From Leptolyngbya sp. FACHB-8 (GTDB lineage: Bacteria; Cyanobacteriota; Cyanobacteriia; Elainellales; Elainellaceae): 64,000 bases of DNA. A program made the translations under genes and the position numbers. Where the stretch lies: assembly GCF_014695575.1 (NCBI RefSeq), contig NZ_JACJOO010000018.1, forward strand, positions 1-64,000, read 5' to 3'. The notes under the pieces were generated by a model. It was not told the DNA's origin, searched no databases, and was given only the letters and a program-made list of their open reading frames with translations. Positions 16,788 through 26,528 of the stretch are shown piece by piece (the stretch's first letter is position 1; every line of letters starts with the position of its first letter).

Positions 16788-19070
16788 TTACGATTCCTGT
16801 ATTTCAAGAGGAAGTTGCACGGTAAATCGAACAAGAGCGTTAAAACTTTCTGCCTTAATAGAACCGCTTAAATGTTCCACTAAACGTTTTACCAGGGCTA
16901 GTCCTAGGCCGGTGCCACCATGTTTCCAGCGATCGACATTGGCGACGCGGTAAAACTTCTCAAATAGGTGAGGTAAAACGTCGGCTGGAAGTTCTACCCC
17001 AGAGTTGCAGACCTGAATTTGCACAGTCCTATCCTTAACCCAGGACGTTAGGATAATTTGCTCATGGGGCGGCGTGTACTTACAGGCGTTGTGTAGCAGT
17101 TCAACGATAATTCGGTTCAGTGCCGATACATCCGTTGTGATGCAGGGGAGATCAGGAGACAAGTCCACAGTGAGTTGCTGTTGTTGTTCCTGAGTACGAA
17201 CAAAAAAGGGTTCAGCAATAGAAACTAGCAGATCATTCAAATCAACGCTTTCTAAGTCGAGCACTTGAACATTAGCTTCCAGACGTTGCAAGTCCAGCAG
17301 GTCGTTAATCAAGTTGAGTTCCTGGGTGCAGCCCTCCTCCAGGATTTCGACGTAGCGGGTGAGCCGATCGCCCTGAAGCCCTGGATGGCTCAGGCTTAGC
17401 TTCACCATTTGAATGGCCATTTTGATATTAGCCAGGGGCGATCGCAGTTCGTGAGAAACGGTACTGAGAAAATCATCCTTCAACTGTCCCAACTGTTCCA
17501 GCGCTTTTACCTGACTTTGAGCTGCTTGATATAAGCGAGATTGACGTAAAGCGATCGCTGTTTGGATGCCAATCTGCCGTAACAAACTCACCTCCCAGGA
17601 TTGCCACTCGCGGGCTCCGCTATTCTGGTAGGCCGCCAAAAAGCCCCAGAGTTTCTCATCCACAAAAATGGGGGAAATCACATAAGCTTTCGCCTGAAAT
17701 TGCTCCAGTAAATCGATGTGGCACCGGGCGTGCCCAACAGCATAGATGTCGTTAACTGCGAACATTTCATTATTTTGATACCGTCCTCCCTGAGTTTCCT
17801 GCAAATAGGTGTCTTCCCATCTCTTCTTGATGTGCCCTCCCACCAGGGGTACCCACCCATCTCCTACCGACTCTGCAATAAACTCCCCACTCCAATCCTC
17901 TGCAAATTGATAAACCGCAACCCGGTCAACCTGAAGCGTCTGACGGGTTTCGTTCAATACAGTTGCTAAAATTTCCTCTAAATCCAGCGAGCGATGAATA
18001 TTTTGAATAATTAAACGCAATAACCGTTCTTGTTCAGCTTGTTGTTGCAGGGATTGAGTTCTCTCCCGTACCCGTTGTTCAAGCTCCTGATTCAGTTGTT
18101 GCAAAGCAGTTTCTGCCCGCTGGCGTTCTGCCAGCTCCAACTGAGTTTGTCGATAGAGATTAGCTTGCTGAATAGCGATGGCGACTTGATTCGCCAGTTG
18201 TTTTAATAATTGAATTTCATCCTCTGTCCACTGTCGTGGTTGAGTACAGTGGTGGGCAATTAACAATCCCCACAACCCGTTGGGTTGCATGATAGACACC
18301 ACAAGATTAGCCCGAACCTGGAACTGCCGGAGGAAATTTGCATAGCAAGGTGGAATACGAGCATCGTCAATGTCGGCGATCGCTCGCACCTGTTCATCAA
18401 AATAATGAGTGAGCAACTCTAATTTCAGACATAGATCGCCAATCTCCTGGCCCAAAATAGCCTGCCAATTCTCGTTAACGGACTCCTGCACAACATGGCC
18501 CTGCCCCTCAGGGTTGAGCTTGAAGAGAATCACGCGATCGGTCTGTAAAACCTGGCGTACTTCCGTCACGGTAACTCGCAGAATGTCGTCCAGATTGAGG
18601 GACTGTCGAATCCGCTCCGTTACCATGCGAATTAACTGCTCTCGTGCCGCCGTCTGGTGGAGTTGGATTTCTGCATGCCTACGTTCTGCCCGAACAAGTG
18701 CCTCGCGCACTTCTCGTCGTGCTGCCTCTGCCAACCGGGTTAGATTCCCTTTCATCAAATAGTCGTGGGCTCCCTTCTTCATCAGGGCGACTGCAGCCTC
18801 TTCCCCAATCGTGCCTGACACCACAATAAAGGGCAAATCGAGTTGACTTTGCTGGACAATTTCTAGAGCGGCTCGGGCATCAAAGCTGGGCAAGCGATAA
18901 TCAGAAATAATCAAATCCCAGGATTGATACATCAAAGCATTCCGTAGTGCATCCGCTGTTTGCACGCGTTCCCAGGTTAAATCAAAGCCGCTCCGGCGCA
19001 GTTCCCGTAATATCAGTAGAGCATCATCCTCGGAATCTTCGACGATTAAGACCTTGAGGGATTCACTCAT
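16788..19070 (-). CDS. Receiver-GAF-GAF sensor histidine kinase with cyanobacteriochrome-like GAF cysteines
   Basis: 760 residues, no membrane segment. Domains: receiver 5-125 with phospho-acceptor Asp57 (IISDYRLPS); GAF1 about 145-305; a coiled coil rich in Gln/Glu 307-355; GAF2 about 357-512; HisKA with His540 ([14 protein letters not shown]); HATPase to 755 ([12 protein letters not shown]). GAF1 has Cys242 in [18 protein letters not shown], and GAF2 has Cys450-His451 in [16 protein letters not shown]. That is the place where cyanobacteriochromes carry the bilin-binding Cys-His pair, so light sensing by GAF2 is possible but not proven. The ATG overlaps the stop of the regulator gene before it (ATGA at 19067-19070), which couples their translation. 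The N-terminal receiver may accept phosphate from the operon's first kinase. Confidence 0.88.
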   Translation of the reverse strand: MSESLKVLIVEDSEDDALLILRELRRSGFDLTWERVQTADALRNALMYQSWDLIISDYRLPSFDARAALEIVQQSQLDLPFIVVSGTIGEEAAVALMKKGAHDYLMKGNLTRLAEAARREVREALVRAERRHAEIQLHQTAAREQLIRMVTERIRQSLNLDDILRVTVTEVRQVLQTDRVILFKLNPEGQGHVVQESVNENWQAILGQEIGDLCLKLELLTHYFDEQVRAIADIDDARIPPCYANFLRQFQVRANLVVSIMQPNGLWGLLIAHHCTQPRQWTEDEIQLLKQLANQVAIAIQQANLYRQTQLELAERQRAETALQQLNQELEQRVRERTQSLQQQAEQERLLRLIIQNIHRSLDLEEILATVLNETRQTLQVDRVAVYQFAEDWSGEFIAESVGDGWVPLVGGHIKKRWEDTYLQETQGGRYQNNEMFAVNDIYAVGHARCHIDLLEQFQAKAYVISPIFVDEKLWGFLAAYQNSGAREWQSWEVSLLRQIGIQTAIALRQSRLYQAAQSQVKALEQLGQLKDDFLSTVSHELRSPLANIKMAIQMVKLSLSHPGLQGDRLTRYVEILEEGCTQELNLINDLLDLQRLEANVQVLDLESVDLNDLLVSIAEPFFVRTQEQQQQLTVDLSPDLPCITTDVSALNRIIVELLHNACKYTPPHEQIILTSWVKDRTVQIQVCNSGVELPADVLPHLFEKFYRVANVDRWKHGGTGLGLALVKRLVEHLSGSIKAESFNALVRFTVQLPLEIQES

Positions 19071-19498
19071 AACGCTATCCCTCCCTCTGGCAGCGGTTCA
19101 TTGAGTAACGCCCAGTAAAGCCCTAATTGCCGCACAGCTTCCGTGAAGTGTTCCATCTCAACAGGCTTTCGCACATAGCTATTGGCACCGAGGCTATAGC
19201 TTTCAACAATATCTCGGTCTTCACTGGATGAGGTGAGTATAACAACAGGCAACAGGCGAGTGCGTTCATTGGCCCGCAGTTCTCGAAGAACTTCCAACCC
19301 ATCTAGTTTCGGCAATTTGAGATCGAGCAGGATGACACAGGGAAGCGAGTCTAACCTACCAACTAGCTCTAAGGCTTCTTCACCATTGTGAGCGACCAAA
19401 ATTTCATTTGCCAATTTGCCGCGTCGAAGAGCACGGATGGTGAGGCGTTCATCATCAGGATTATCTTCCACGAGGACAATGGTGCGCAGGGAAGTCAT
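19067..19498 (-). CDS. Rcp1-like single-domain response regulator
   Basis: 143 residues, a stand-alone receiver with no output domain. The acidic pocket is [10 protein letters not shown], the phospho-acceptor is Asp59 in [12 protein letters not shown], the switch residue lies in [11 protein letters not shown] and the conserved Lys in YVRKPVE. The NPDD motif and the extended C-terminus ([20 protein letters not shown]) are typical of Rcp1, the partner of phytochrome-type kinases. It starts 3 bases after the upstream kinase stop and overlaps the next gene by 4. It probably shuttles phosphate between the two kinases of this operon. Confidence 0.92.
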   Translation of the reverse strand: MTSLRTIVLVEDNPDDERLTIRALRRGKLANEILVAHNGEEALELVGRLDSLPCVILLDLKLPKLDGLEVLRELRANERTRLLPVVILTSSSEDRDIVESYSLGANSYVRKPVEMEHFTEAVRQLGLYWALLNEPLPEGGIAL

Positions 19499-19501
19499 AG
19501 C

Positions 19502-22500
19502 TTAAGCGTTTACTCCGGTGAGTAGCTTAGGGATCGTGAAATAGAGGGTAGCACCCTGCTCTACAGCGGCCTCTGCCCAGACCTGCCCACCGTGCCGATG
19601 AATTGCCCGTTGAACTGTAGCTAACCCAATGCCAGTACCCGGAAACTCATCCGTATTGTGCAAGCGTTGAAAGACGCCAAACAGTTTCGCTGCATAAGTC
19701 ATATCAAAGCCTGCTCCATCATCACGGATAAAATAAATTAATTCTCCATGTTGTTTGATTATGCCAAATTCAATCCGTGCAGAGGAATGATGACTGGTGA
19801 ACTTCCAGGCGTTTGCCATCAAGTTAGTGATTGTCACCGACATCAACGTTGAATCGGCAGATACGATCGCATTGGGTGCAACCACAAACTCTACCTGTCG
19901 CTCTGGTTCTGAGGCTTTTAGCTCCGCTGCTTGCCGCTCTACGAGTTTGGAGAGGTTTACCGTCTTAGGTTGCATTTCATAGCGAGAAATACGAGAGAGG
20001 TTCAGTAAATCATTAATTAACATGCTCATCCGCTGGACGTTATGCCGTATGCGAGCAAAATAGTCCTTTCCCTCTGCGTCAAATTGATCACCATAGTCTT
20101 CGAGTAGGGCTTTGCTAAACCCATCAATTGCCCGTAGAGGAGCACGTAGATCATGGGATACAGAATAGGCAAAAGCTTCCAGTTCTTGATTAGACGCTTT
20201 TAGTTGAACTGTCTTTTCTAACAGTTTCGCTTCAATTTGTTTACGTTCCGTAATATCCAATGTTGTACCGGTTAAAAGGATCACATTTCCTGCTTTATCG
20301 ACCAATGTTTCTCCTTTAGATTGCATGTACGCAATAGAGCCATCGGTACAGCAGATACGGCACTCAATGTCGTAGGGTTGGTGAGTGTCAATGGCTTGTT
20401 GGATGCTTCGCTGATGCAGGTCGCGATCATCCGGGTGAATCAGTTGCTGAAGCTCCCTAAAAGATTTTGGCGTCCCCTCGACTGGGTCACGTTTGAATAA
20501 ACGAAAGACTTCTTCAGACCAGCTAATTCTTTGAGTAACCAGGTCAAGCTCCCAGCTACCAAGTTTGCCAATGCGTTGAGCTTGCCTCAAGTGAATATCG
20601 CTTTTTTGAAGCTGGGCTTCTGTTTCCTTGAGCTGTGTAATATCTACGTGGCAACCAACCATCCGTAAGGGTTGCCCGGTAATATCCCAATCAATCACTT
20701 GGCCAGCACAAATTACCCAAACCGTGGAGCCATTCTTGTGTCGGTATCGCACTTCACTATAAAAAGGTTCCTCGCCATGACTTTGTATATGGCGATCGAG
20801 ACATGCCAACGTCTCTGGTAGATCTTCTGCAAAAATTAGCTTCTGCCAGGTATCAACCTCATCCGGTAATTCATCTTCCCTGTATCCAAACATCCGCTTG
20901 ATGCCGGGACTCCAGTAGTTGGTTTTGGCTGAAAAGTTCATATCCCAATATCCAGCCAAAACTCCGTCAAGAATGTTTTCAAGCAGGGCTAACTCCAGGC
21001 GGAGCTTTTCTGCCTGAAACCGCTCTGTTTCTGCTTGTTTACGATCGCTAACATCTAAGTTGACCCCAGTGCAACGCACGGGCTGACCATCAGTCCCCCG
21101 TGCAATCAGGTAATAGGAGGCAACATAGCGCAGGCTACCATCTGACTGCTGCACACGGAACTCAATAGTCCCCTCGCCTCTCTCTGCCAAGTCTTGATGT
21201 ATCGTTGCCTGACAGTAGGCCAAATCATCCGGGTAGATCACCGCTTCCCAGTCTCGATAGGTAATGTCTCCGGCCCGCTGAAGCCCATAAAGCTCGTAAA
21301 CACGATCGTCCCAACTCAAATGATTGTTGGCGATATCCCAATCCCACACACCCATTTTGGCGGCCTGTACGGCCAGGTTGAGGCGATCGCTCAGATCATG
21401 CAACTGATTCTCTACCCGTTTGCGATCATCAATATCGGTATGGGTTCCTATCATTCGTAGCGGCTGGCCGTCGGCATCCCATGCTACGACTCTACCTGAG
21501 GATAAAATCCATTTATAGTCGCCAGACTGGGTGCGTTGGCGAAATTCTACTTTGTATTGGGGTAGGGTTCCTGCAATGTAGGCTTGATAGATCGCCGCTA
21601 CAGGTTCCTGATCATCAGGGTGAAGGCGTTCCAGCCACCAGGCATGAGTTTCGTGAAAGGTAACGGGGTCGTCATAACCTAGCATAAGAGCATATTCAGG
21701 GCTGACCACTGCTTCCCCCGTCTGGATATTGAGGTCATAAAGCCCCTGATTTGCAGCACCCAGCGCTAACCGTAGTCGCTCTTCACTCATGGCTAATTGC
21801 TGCTCAGCTTGTGCTTGCTGCCGAGCATTGGCAATGGTTTGCCCCAGTATTCCTAGCAGCCGAGCCGTCTCCTCATTCCAGAGCACAGGTTGGCTGAAAG
21901 AAGCAAACCCAAATAACCCGACAACTCCCATACGCCCTATCAGAGGGACGGAGAGGACTGCGACTAAACCAAAGCGCTGCCAACCCAGTTGATCAATTGC
22001 CGCCTCGGGGCCAAGCTCTGCAACATTTGGTACATAAACAATTTCTCGTTGTTGCAACTTGGCGACTGACCAGGGAAACGCAGCGAAAGGAACATGTTGT
22101 AGATGTGAAATTCGACAGGGGCAGTGAGGTTGAGACCACTCGTGGGTCATGCTCATGGTGCTGTTATCTAAATCAAATGTGACTAGATAGCTGCTGTCTA
22201 CCTGAATAACCTCACTTATAAGCTGCAAGCTTCGTTCAATCTCTGCATCCAGACTATCGGAGCTCAGATTGACAAATCGACTCGTGATTTCAGCAATGAG
22301 CTGATTGAAATCTCGCTGTGTTTTTAGGGTCTGTTCAGCCAGTGTGCGATCGCTGATATCAACATGAACACCAAGCAGCCTAAGAAACTGGTGCCAAAAG
22401 TAGGGCAAGTTCCGTCCTTGATGAATCGATTCAAAGCTCGTTCTACTAACATAAGCAGAAAGGGCGGATTCGTTTCCACCCTTTTCGCCTGCCTTGCCGG

Positions 22501-22672
22501 AGCTGGCTTTCAGTAGAAAAGCAAGCCGTACCACCAAAAACAAAGCAAAAGCCAATATGATGAGGCCATCCGAACCTGTCGATAACCACATCAACTGGGG
22601 TTCCCACGGGTCACAGTTGCCCTGAGAAATCAGCACTAAATAGATAAGCTTGTCATAAAAGAATGGAATCAT
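19502..22672 (-). CDS. Multi-PAS/GAF sensor histidine kinase with phytochrome-type transmitter
   Basis: 1056 residues from the ATG at 22672, with GAGGGG about 11 bases upstream; a GTG at 22699 is also in frame. A short membrane segment (about 36-56) is followed by a PAC-like stub (RLLGVHVDISDRTLAEQ) with no PAS core before it. Then come a GAF domain (about 110-285) and four PAS/PAC units (ends TDIDDRKRVENQ, LDVSDRKQAET, VDITQLKETEA, LDITERKQIEA). The transmitter has the Cph1-like H-box FAYSVSHDLRAPLRAIDGF and the G-box GTGIGLATVQRAIHRHGG with the preceding FGVFQRLH. That transmitter class usually works with Rcp1-type regulators, and one follows 3 bases downstream. The signal is unknown. Confidence 0.9.
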   Translation of the reverse strand: MIPFFYDKLIYLVLISQGNCDPWEPQLMWLSTGSDGLIILAFALFLVVRLAFLLKASSGKAGEKGGNESALSAYVSRTSFESIHQGRNLPYFWHQFLRLLGVHVDISDRTLAEQTLKTQRDFNQLIAEITSRFVNLSSDSLDAEIERSLQLISEVIQVDSSYLVTFDLDNSTMSMTHEWSQPHCPCRISHLQHVPFAAFPWSVAKLQQREIVYVPNVAELGPEAAIDQLGWQRFGLVAVLSVPLIGRMGVVGLFGFASFSQPVLWNEETARLLGILGQTIANARQQAQAEQQLAMSEERLRLALGAANQGLYDLNIQTGEAVVSPEYALMLGYDDPVTFHETHAWWLERLHPDDQEPVAAIYQAYIAGTLPQYKVEFRQRTQSGDYKWILSSGRVVAWDADGQPLRMIGTHTDIDDRKRVENQLHDLSDRLNLAVQAAKMGVWDWDIANNHLSWDDRVYELYGLQRAGDITYRDWEAVIYPDDLAYCQATIHQDLAERGEGTIEFRVQQSDGSLRYVASYYLIARGTDGQPVRCTGVNLDVSDRKQAETERFQAEKLRLELALLENILDGVLAGYWDMNFSAKTNYWSPGIKRMFGYREDELPDEVDTWQKLIFAEDLPETLACLDRHIQSHGEEPFYSEVRYRHKNGSTVWVICAGQVIDWDITGQPLRMVGCHVDITQLKETEAQLQKSDIHLRQAQRIGKLGSWELDLVTQRISWSEEVFRLFKRDPVEGTPKSFRELQQLIHPDDRDLHQRSIQQAIDTHQPYDIECRICCTDGSIAYMQSKGETLVDKAGNVILLTGTTLDITERKQIEAKLLEKTVQLKASNQELEAFAYSVSHDLRAPLRAIDGFSKALLEDYGDQFDAEGKDYFARIRHNVQRMSMLINDLLNLSRISRYEMQPKTVNLSKLVERQAAELKASEPERQVEFVVAPNAIVSADSTLMSVTITNLMANAWKFTSHHSSARIEFGIIKQHGELIYFIRDDGAGFDMTYAAKLFGVFQRLHNTDEFPGTGIGLATVQRAIHRHGGQVWAEAAVEQGATLYFTIPKLLTGVNA

Positions 22673-22895
22673 TATATTAAGTTGCCCCTCAATTAGCACT
22701 GTTCAGTACTTACACAAAATTTGAATAGTTTTTATCGTCGGTATGTTGAAAGACCACTAAATTAACTATTGTTAAGATTGGTTCGCAAGCTGACATCTCA
22801 ATTATTCCAGGATACATGTTCTACTTCCCTAGCAACATCAAGTTTTTTAAGTAATCAATCGGCAACATCATTTTATTAAGTAGGTAGTTGCTATA

Positions 22896-23047
22896 GGATG
22901 CATCTCACTTACAAGTAAAGTTAAATGCTTATGATAAAAAGTGGTGCGGCGCAAAGCGTCGCACCACTTTTTATCATAAGCATTTAACCCGACATAATAT
23001 CACTTACAAAAGTGGGTTTCTAAATCTGCAAAAGTGGGATGCACCCA
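22896..23047. repeat. Palindromic repeat, family B, copy 1, with another hairpin lodged inside
   Basis: The left part (ATGCATCTCACTTACAAGTA, about 22900-22919) and right part (CACTTACAAAAGTGGGTTTC then AAATCTGCAAAAGTGGGATG-CACC, about 22993-23045) match the two sides of the family B element at 58648-58738. Between them is an unrelated hairpin: arms 22921-22948 and 22960-22987, 28 bp, perfect, tip GGCGCAAAGCG. The arrangement suggests insertion of one palindrome into another. It lies in a divergent promoter gap. Confidence 0.7.
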
Positions 23048-23128
23048 TTGCCATAAGATCCAAAAGATTGTGCTGACCGTGAAGCAGGCGGCCCGATCTT
23101 TTGAGTTCTATATTTAACATTAGTTCGG

Positions 23129-23197
23129 ATAGTTTTTCTAAAACCCTTGTTTTGCATGCGCTAAGCGCATGCAAAACAAGGGTTTTAGAAAAACTAT
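23129..23197. repeat. 33-bp perfect hairpin in a divergent intergenic gap
   Basis: 23129-23161 and 23165-23197 are perfectly complementary over 33 bp with a 3-nt loop (TAA). It is the longest uninterrupted stem in the window. It lies about 105 bases upstream of the pyridoxamine-oxidase-fold gene and about 460 bases upstream of the PAS/GAF kinase, so it cannot be a 3'-end terminator for either. Confidence 0.75.
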
Positions 23198-23301
23198 TCG
23201 GAGTGTTGATTGAACAATTGACAAGAAAAATCCAACCTTTGTTGGATTAGATTCAATGCTCCTTCGTTTATCACTAGAGATATACCCGAAGAGGAAAAGC
23301 T

Positions 23302-23805
23302 ATGACTTCTGCGATTGAACAAAGCAATCAGATTCAGAAGCTACAAAGCCTGATCAAGGACATTGAGTATGGAATGCTGACGACAATCGATAACGGTTAC
23401 TTGCGTAGTCGGCCGATGGCAACTCACAAGGAAATTGATGCGGATGGCATACTTTGGTTCTTCACCGATGTAACCTCTCATAAAGTGGCCGAGGTCGAGC
23501 AGGAACATCAGGTCAATGTTAGTTACTCAGCCCCTGACAAACAAACGTATGTTTCTATTTCAGGCAGAGCAGAGGTAGTAAGGGATCGTACAAAGATGCA
23601 GGAGTTATGGCATCCCTCCCTTAAAGCCTGGTTTCCGCAGGAGTTAGATGAACCTAACATTGCATTGCTCAAAATCACTGTAGAGCAAGCTGAGTATTGG
23701 GATTCGCCAGCAGGTTGGGTCGCCAAAACTCTGGGCTTTATCAAGGCTACGGCTACGGGAGAAAGAGCAGGAAGTGGTGAGAATGCCAAGATCAACTTGC
23801 AGTAA
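23302..23805 (+). CDS. General stress protein, pyridoxamine 5'-phosphate oxidase fold
   Basis: 167 residues, soluble. The sequence follows the GSP26/YdaG pattern of FMN-binding split-barrel proteins: a short N-terminal helix, YGMLTTIDNGYLRSRPMATH, ILWFFTDVTSHKVAEVEQEHQVNVSYSAPD, YVSISGRAEVVRD, then LLKITVEQAEYWDSPAGWV. Relatives bind FMN or F420 and are induced by stress; the physiological reaction is not settled. The start is supported by GAGGAAAAG 6 bases upstream. Transcribed alone, with two hairpins downstream. Confidence 0.88.
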   Translation: MTSAIEQSNQIQKLQSLIKDIEYGMLTTIDNGYLRSRPMATHKEIDADGILWFFTDVTSHKVAEVEQEHQVNVSYSAPDKQTYVSISGRAEVVRDRTKMQELWHPSLKAWFPQELDEPNIALLKITVEQAEYWDSPAGWVAKTLGFIKATATGERAGSGENAKINLQ

Positions 23806-23837
23806 TATGGCTGTCACCCACTAGCTTTTACCAAAAG

Positions 23838-23868
23838 GAGAGAGGTAGAACGAAATCCTACCTCTCTC
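23838..23868 (+). terminator. Hairpin after the stress-protein gene
   Basis: GAGAGAGGTAG (23838-23848) pairs perfectly with CTACCTCTCTC (23858-23868), 32 bases after the stop codon, followed by TTAT. Confidence 0.65.
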
Positions 23869-23909
23869 TTATAACAACACCTTCAGTACGGAACAAAAAA
23901 TAGAACTAC

Positions 23910-23970
23910 CTCTAAAACCCAATTTTGTTGTGAAGGTGAAGCTCCCACAACAAAAAATTGGGTTTTAGAG
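23910..23970. terminator. Convergent terminator hairpin (family C)
   Basis: 23910-23932 pairs with 23946-23970 with a 2-base bulge; seven T residues follow (23971-23977). It lies between the convergent ends of the stress-protein gene and the GH31 gene. Its CTCTAAAACCCA-ATTTTG arm resembles the hairpin at 580-650. Confidence 0.7.
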
Positions 23971-24056
23971 TTTTTTTCTTGTACTCAAGAAAGCATATTT
24001 AGCTATCCAAAATATAAGAATTCAGATAGCTAAAATGCGTTTGTTTGGGTTTGCGT

Positions 24057-26528
24057 CTAGACTTCCTTAAGAGCGATATACATGCGATGGAATGTATGAT
24101 CGCATCGTATCTGATTTTCCTCACAGGGCATCTCTACATCATCCATCCAGCTTTGCTGTGCGGTAGTTCCATGGACATGCACAATGATGGATTTGTAAGG
24201 GAAGACATAGTCTCCATGTTGCTCCCAAATCAGCTCTATACCCTGACCCTCGCGCCTTACATGAAAGTAATCCACCCGAGATTCTTCATAGCCATCTCCA
24301 GCATCACTATAAAGTTTTGTGGTGCGGTTTTCATTCTGAGGTGAGTAGAGGTGGAGAGTTAATTCCTCCTTCTCGCTCATGGGGAGAATGCGACCTGCTT
24401 CTACCAGGAGGGGAATGTGCTCAATGGGGGCTTCCAGTTCTACGGTTGTGTTACCTTCCAGCAGGCGATCGTCCCAGAAGTGGTACCAGTGACCACTGGG
24501 AAGGATAACGGAGCGCGATCGCTGCCCATCCTCCGTAGCAGGGCACACCAGCAGAGCATCCCCTAACAAGAACTGGTCATCTACTGACCATAGTTTTGAA
24601 TTACTGGAATCATTCCAGAAGACAGGACGTACAGGTGCCACCCCAGTCTGGGCCGTTTCCCAGGCGAGGGTATAGAAATAGGGCAACATGCGATAGCGTA
24701 GCCGCAGCGCTTCACGAATCAGGCTGACGGTAGGCTCGCCATACATCCAGGGAGTCCGGTGCTCAGCATTATTGGAAGAATGGGTACGGCAGAAGGTAAA
24801 GAAACAGGACATTTGGAACCACCGGAGATACAACTCGGGGCTAGGATTGCCCTGGAAACCTCCAATGTCACAGCCACTATAAGGAACACCTGATAGCCCC
24901 AAACCCATAACGATAGACATCGTGAGCTTCAAATTAGGCCAACATGCATAAACATCCCCGGTCCAGGTCCAGGAGTAGCGCTGTACACCGGCCCATCCAG
25001 CTCGGGTCACTAAAAAGGGACGATGGTTAGGGCGGTAATCCCGCAGGCTACTGAAGGCGGCTTGGGTTTGCATCATCCCATACACATTATGGGCTTCACG
25101 ATGGTCGCCGCCGCGCCCTTCCATGTAGTGCCGGGTTGCCTTTGGAAGAGAGGGATCACCGCTGCCAGAAAAAACAGCCGGTTCATTCATGTCGTGCCAA
25201 AACCCAGCGACACCGACTTCTAACAAGTAGGCGTACTGGCGTGTCCACCAGCGGCGGACGCGCGGATGGGTGTAATCAGGAAAGACGGTCCAACCGGGCC
25301 ATACAGGAGCAACGATCAGCTCACCATCGGGCGTGGTACAGAATGCTTCAAGGATCCGTCCCTGAAGGAATGCTGTGCCGTGGCGTTCGTACTTAATACC
25401 GGGATTGACAATGGTGATGAATTTGATATCGTGGGCCTGAAGTTCTTGCACAAACTGGCCGAGTTTTGGAAAGCGATCGGGGTCAATGGTGAAAGCCCGG
25501 AACCCTGTTTGCACTTCAATATCTAGATGGATAGCGCTGAGGGGCAGGTCATATTTCTCGAAGTTCCGGTAGGTTTCTCGGATGGCATCTTCGTTGCGGT
25601 AGCCCCAGCGAGATTGATGATAGCCCAGAGACCAGAGGGGCGGTAGGGGCGATCGCCCGGTCAGGTCGGTATACCGCTCAAGCAGTTCGGCTGGGCTACC
25701 ACTGGAGATGTAGTAGCGCAGGCTACCACCCGTGAACTCAGCCTTGGCGGTGTCACTAAAGGTGATGGAACCTTCAAAGGAGTTTTCGTAGAACACCAGA
25801 TAGCTGCCCAGGTCATTTAACCCCATGTAGATGGGAATGCAGAGATACATGGGGTCTTGCTCTGGCATGTACCGCCCAGCCGCATCATAGTTCCACATTC
25901 GGAATACTTTGGGCTGGTCGGTGTGCTGACCTTTGCGGGAGCCTTTCTCAATCTTCTCGCGAGCGGTTCGTAAGTTGAGTGGGAAGGCCCGTTCGCCCAG
26001 GCCGTAGACTGCTTCTTCGGGACGCAGGGAGGCTTCATCCGTGAGGGCGACTCCGGCTCGTACAGGAGGCAATGTATGGCGGAAAACCTGACCGTTGCCA
26101 TCGTAAAATTGCAAGCTACCGTCTTGATTGACCTGAATTTTGGAGACAGCTCCCGTGTGAATGGGGGAGACTGACCATCCCCCTTCAGTATCTTGCAGGT
26201 TTACAGGCACGTCAGGCCATTCGGTGCGGGCGATCGCATAGGGCACAGGTAACAATCCTGGTTGCCACGTGACACGCACCAGATCCGCAGTCAGGAAATA
26301 AATTTCGAGCTCTGCTTCTTCGAAGTAAAACTTAGCTCCATTGGCAATGGGTTCTGCTTGATTGAGCTTGCCCGGAGTAACAGGTTGCCCAGGTGGGGGG
26401 CCAGGAAACATGGCTTCAATGCGATCGCGTTTCCACGAGTACATCATTCCAAGCGGTGCGTAGGTCGCATAGAATTGCAACCCCTGGGCGAATTTCCACC
26501 GTTGCCAGAGCCAGCGTTTAATACTCAT
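24057..26528 (-). CDS. Glycoside hydrolase family 31 alpha-glucosidase
   Basis: 823 residues, a typical length. A beta-sandwich N-domain (to about 270) contains YGLGERAFPLNLR. The catalytic barrel (about 290-640) has the nucleophile Asp446 in GFWHDMNEPAVFSG and the probable acid/base Asp524 in WTGDVYACWPNLK, plus GVPYSGCDIGGFQGNP. A C-terminal beta-domain follows. The family releases glucose (or xylose, depending on the member) from the non-reducing end of alpha-glucans. No signal peptide is visible, so it probably acts inside the cell on maltodextrins or glycogen-derived oligosaccharides. It lies divergent from a debranching-type enzyme, which fits a shared glucan pathway. There is no clear Shine-Dalgarno at the 26528 ATG. 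Confidence 0.92.
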   Translation of the reverse strand: MSIKRWLWQRWKFAQGLQFYATYAPLGMMYSWKRDRIEAMFPGPPPGQPVTPGKLNQAEPIANGAKFYFEEAELEIYFLTADLVRVTWQPGLLPVPYAIARTEWPDVPVNLQDTEGGWSVSPIHTGAVSKIQVNQDGSLQFYDGNGQVFRHTLPPVRAGVALTDEASLRPEEAVYGLGERAFPLNLRTAREKIEKGSRKGQHTDQPKVFRMWNYDAAGRYMPEQDPMYLCIPIYMGLNDLGSYLVFYENSFEGSITFSDTAKAEFTGGSLRYYISSGSPAELLERYTDLTGRSPLPPLWSLGYHQSRWGYRNEDAIRETYRNFEKYDLPLSAIHLDIEVQTGFRAFTIDPDRFPKLGQFVQELQAHDIKFITIVNPGIKYERHGTAFLQGRILEAFCTTPDGELIVAPVWPGWTVFPDYTHPRVRRWWTRQYAYLLEVGVAGFWHDMNEPAVFSGSGDPSLPKATRHYMEGRGGDHREAHNVYGMMQTQAAFSSLRDYRPNHRPFLVTRAGWAGVQRYSWTWTGDVYACWPNLKLTMSIVMGLGLSGVPYSGCDIGGFQGNPSPELYLRWFQMSCFFTFCRTHSSNNAEHRTPWMYGEPTVSLIREALRLRYRMLPYFYTLAWETAQTGVAPVRPVFWNDSSNSKLWSVDDQFLLGDALLVCPATEDGQRSRSVILPSGHWYHFWDDRLLEGNTTVELEAPIEHIPLLVEAGRILPMSEKEELTLHLYSPQNENRTTKLYSDAGDGYEESRVDYFHVRREGQGIELIWEQHGDYVFPYKSIIVHVHGTTAQQSWMDDVEMPCEENQIRCDHTFHRMYIALKEV

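Noticed and set aside
23129-23197. 33-bp hairpin considered as a transcription terminator
   Set aside because: Both neighbouring genes point away from it, so there is no upstream transcript to stop, and no T-run follows.
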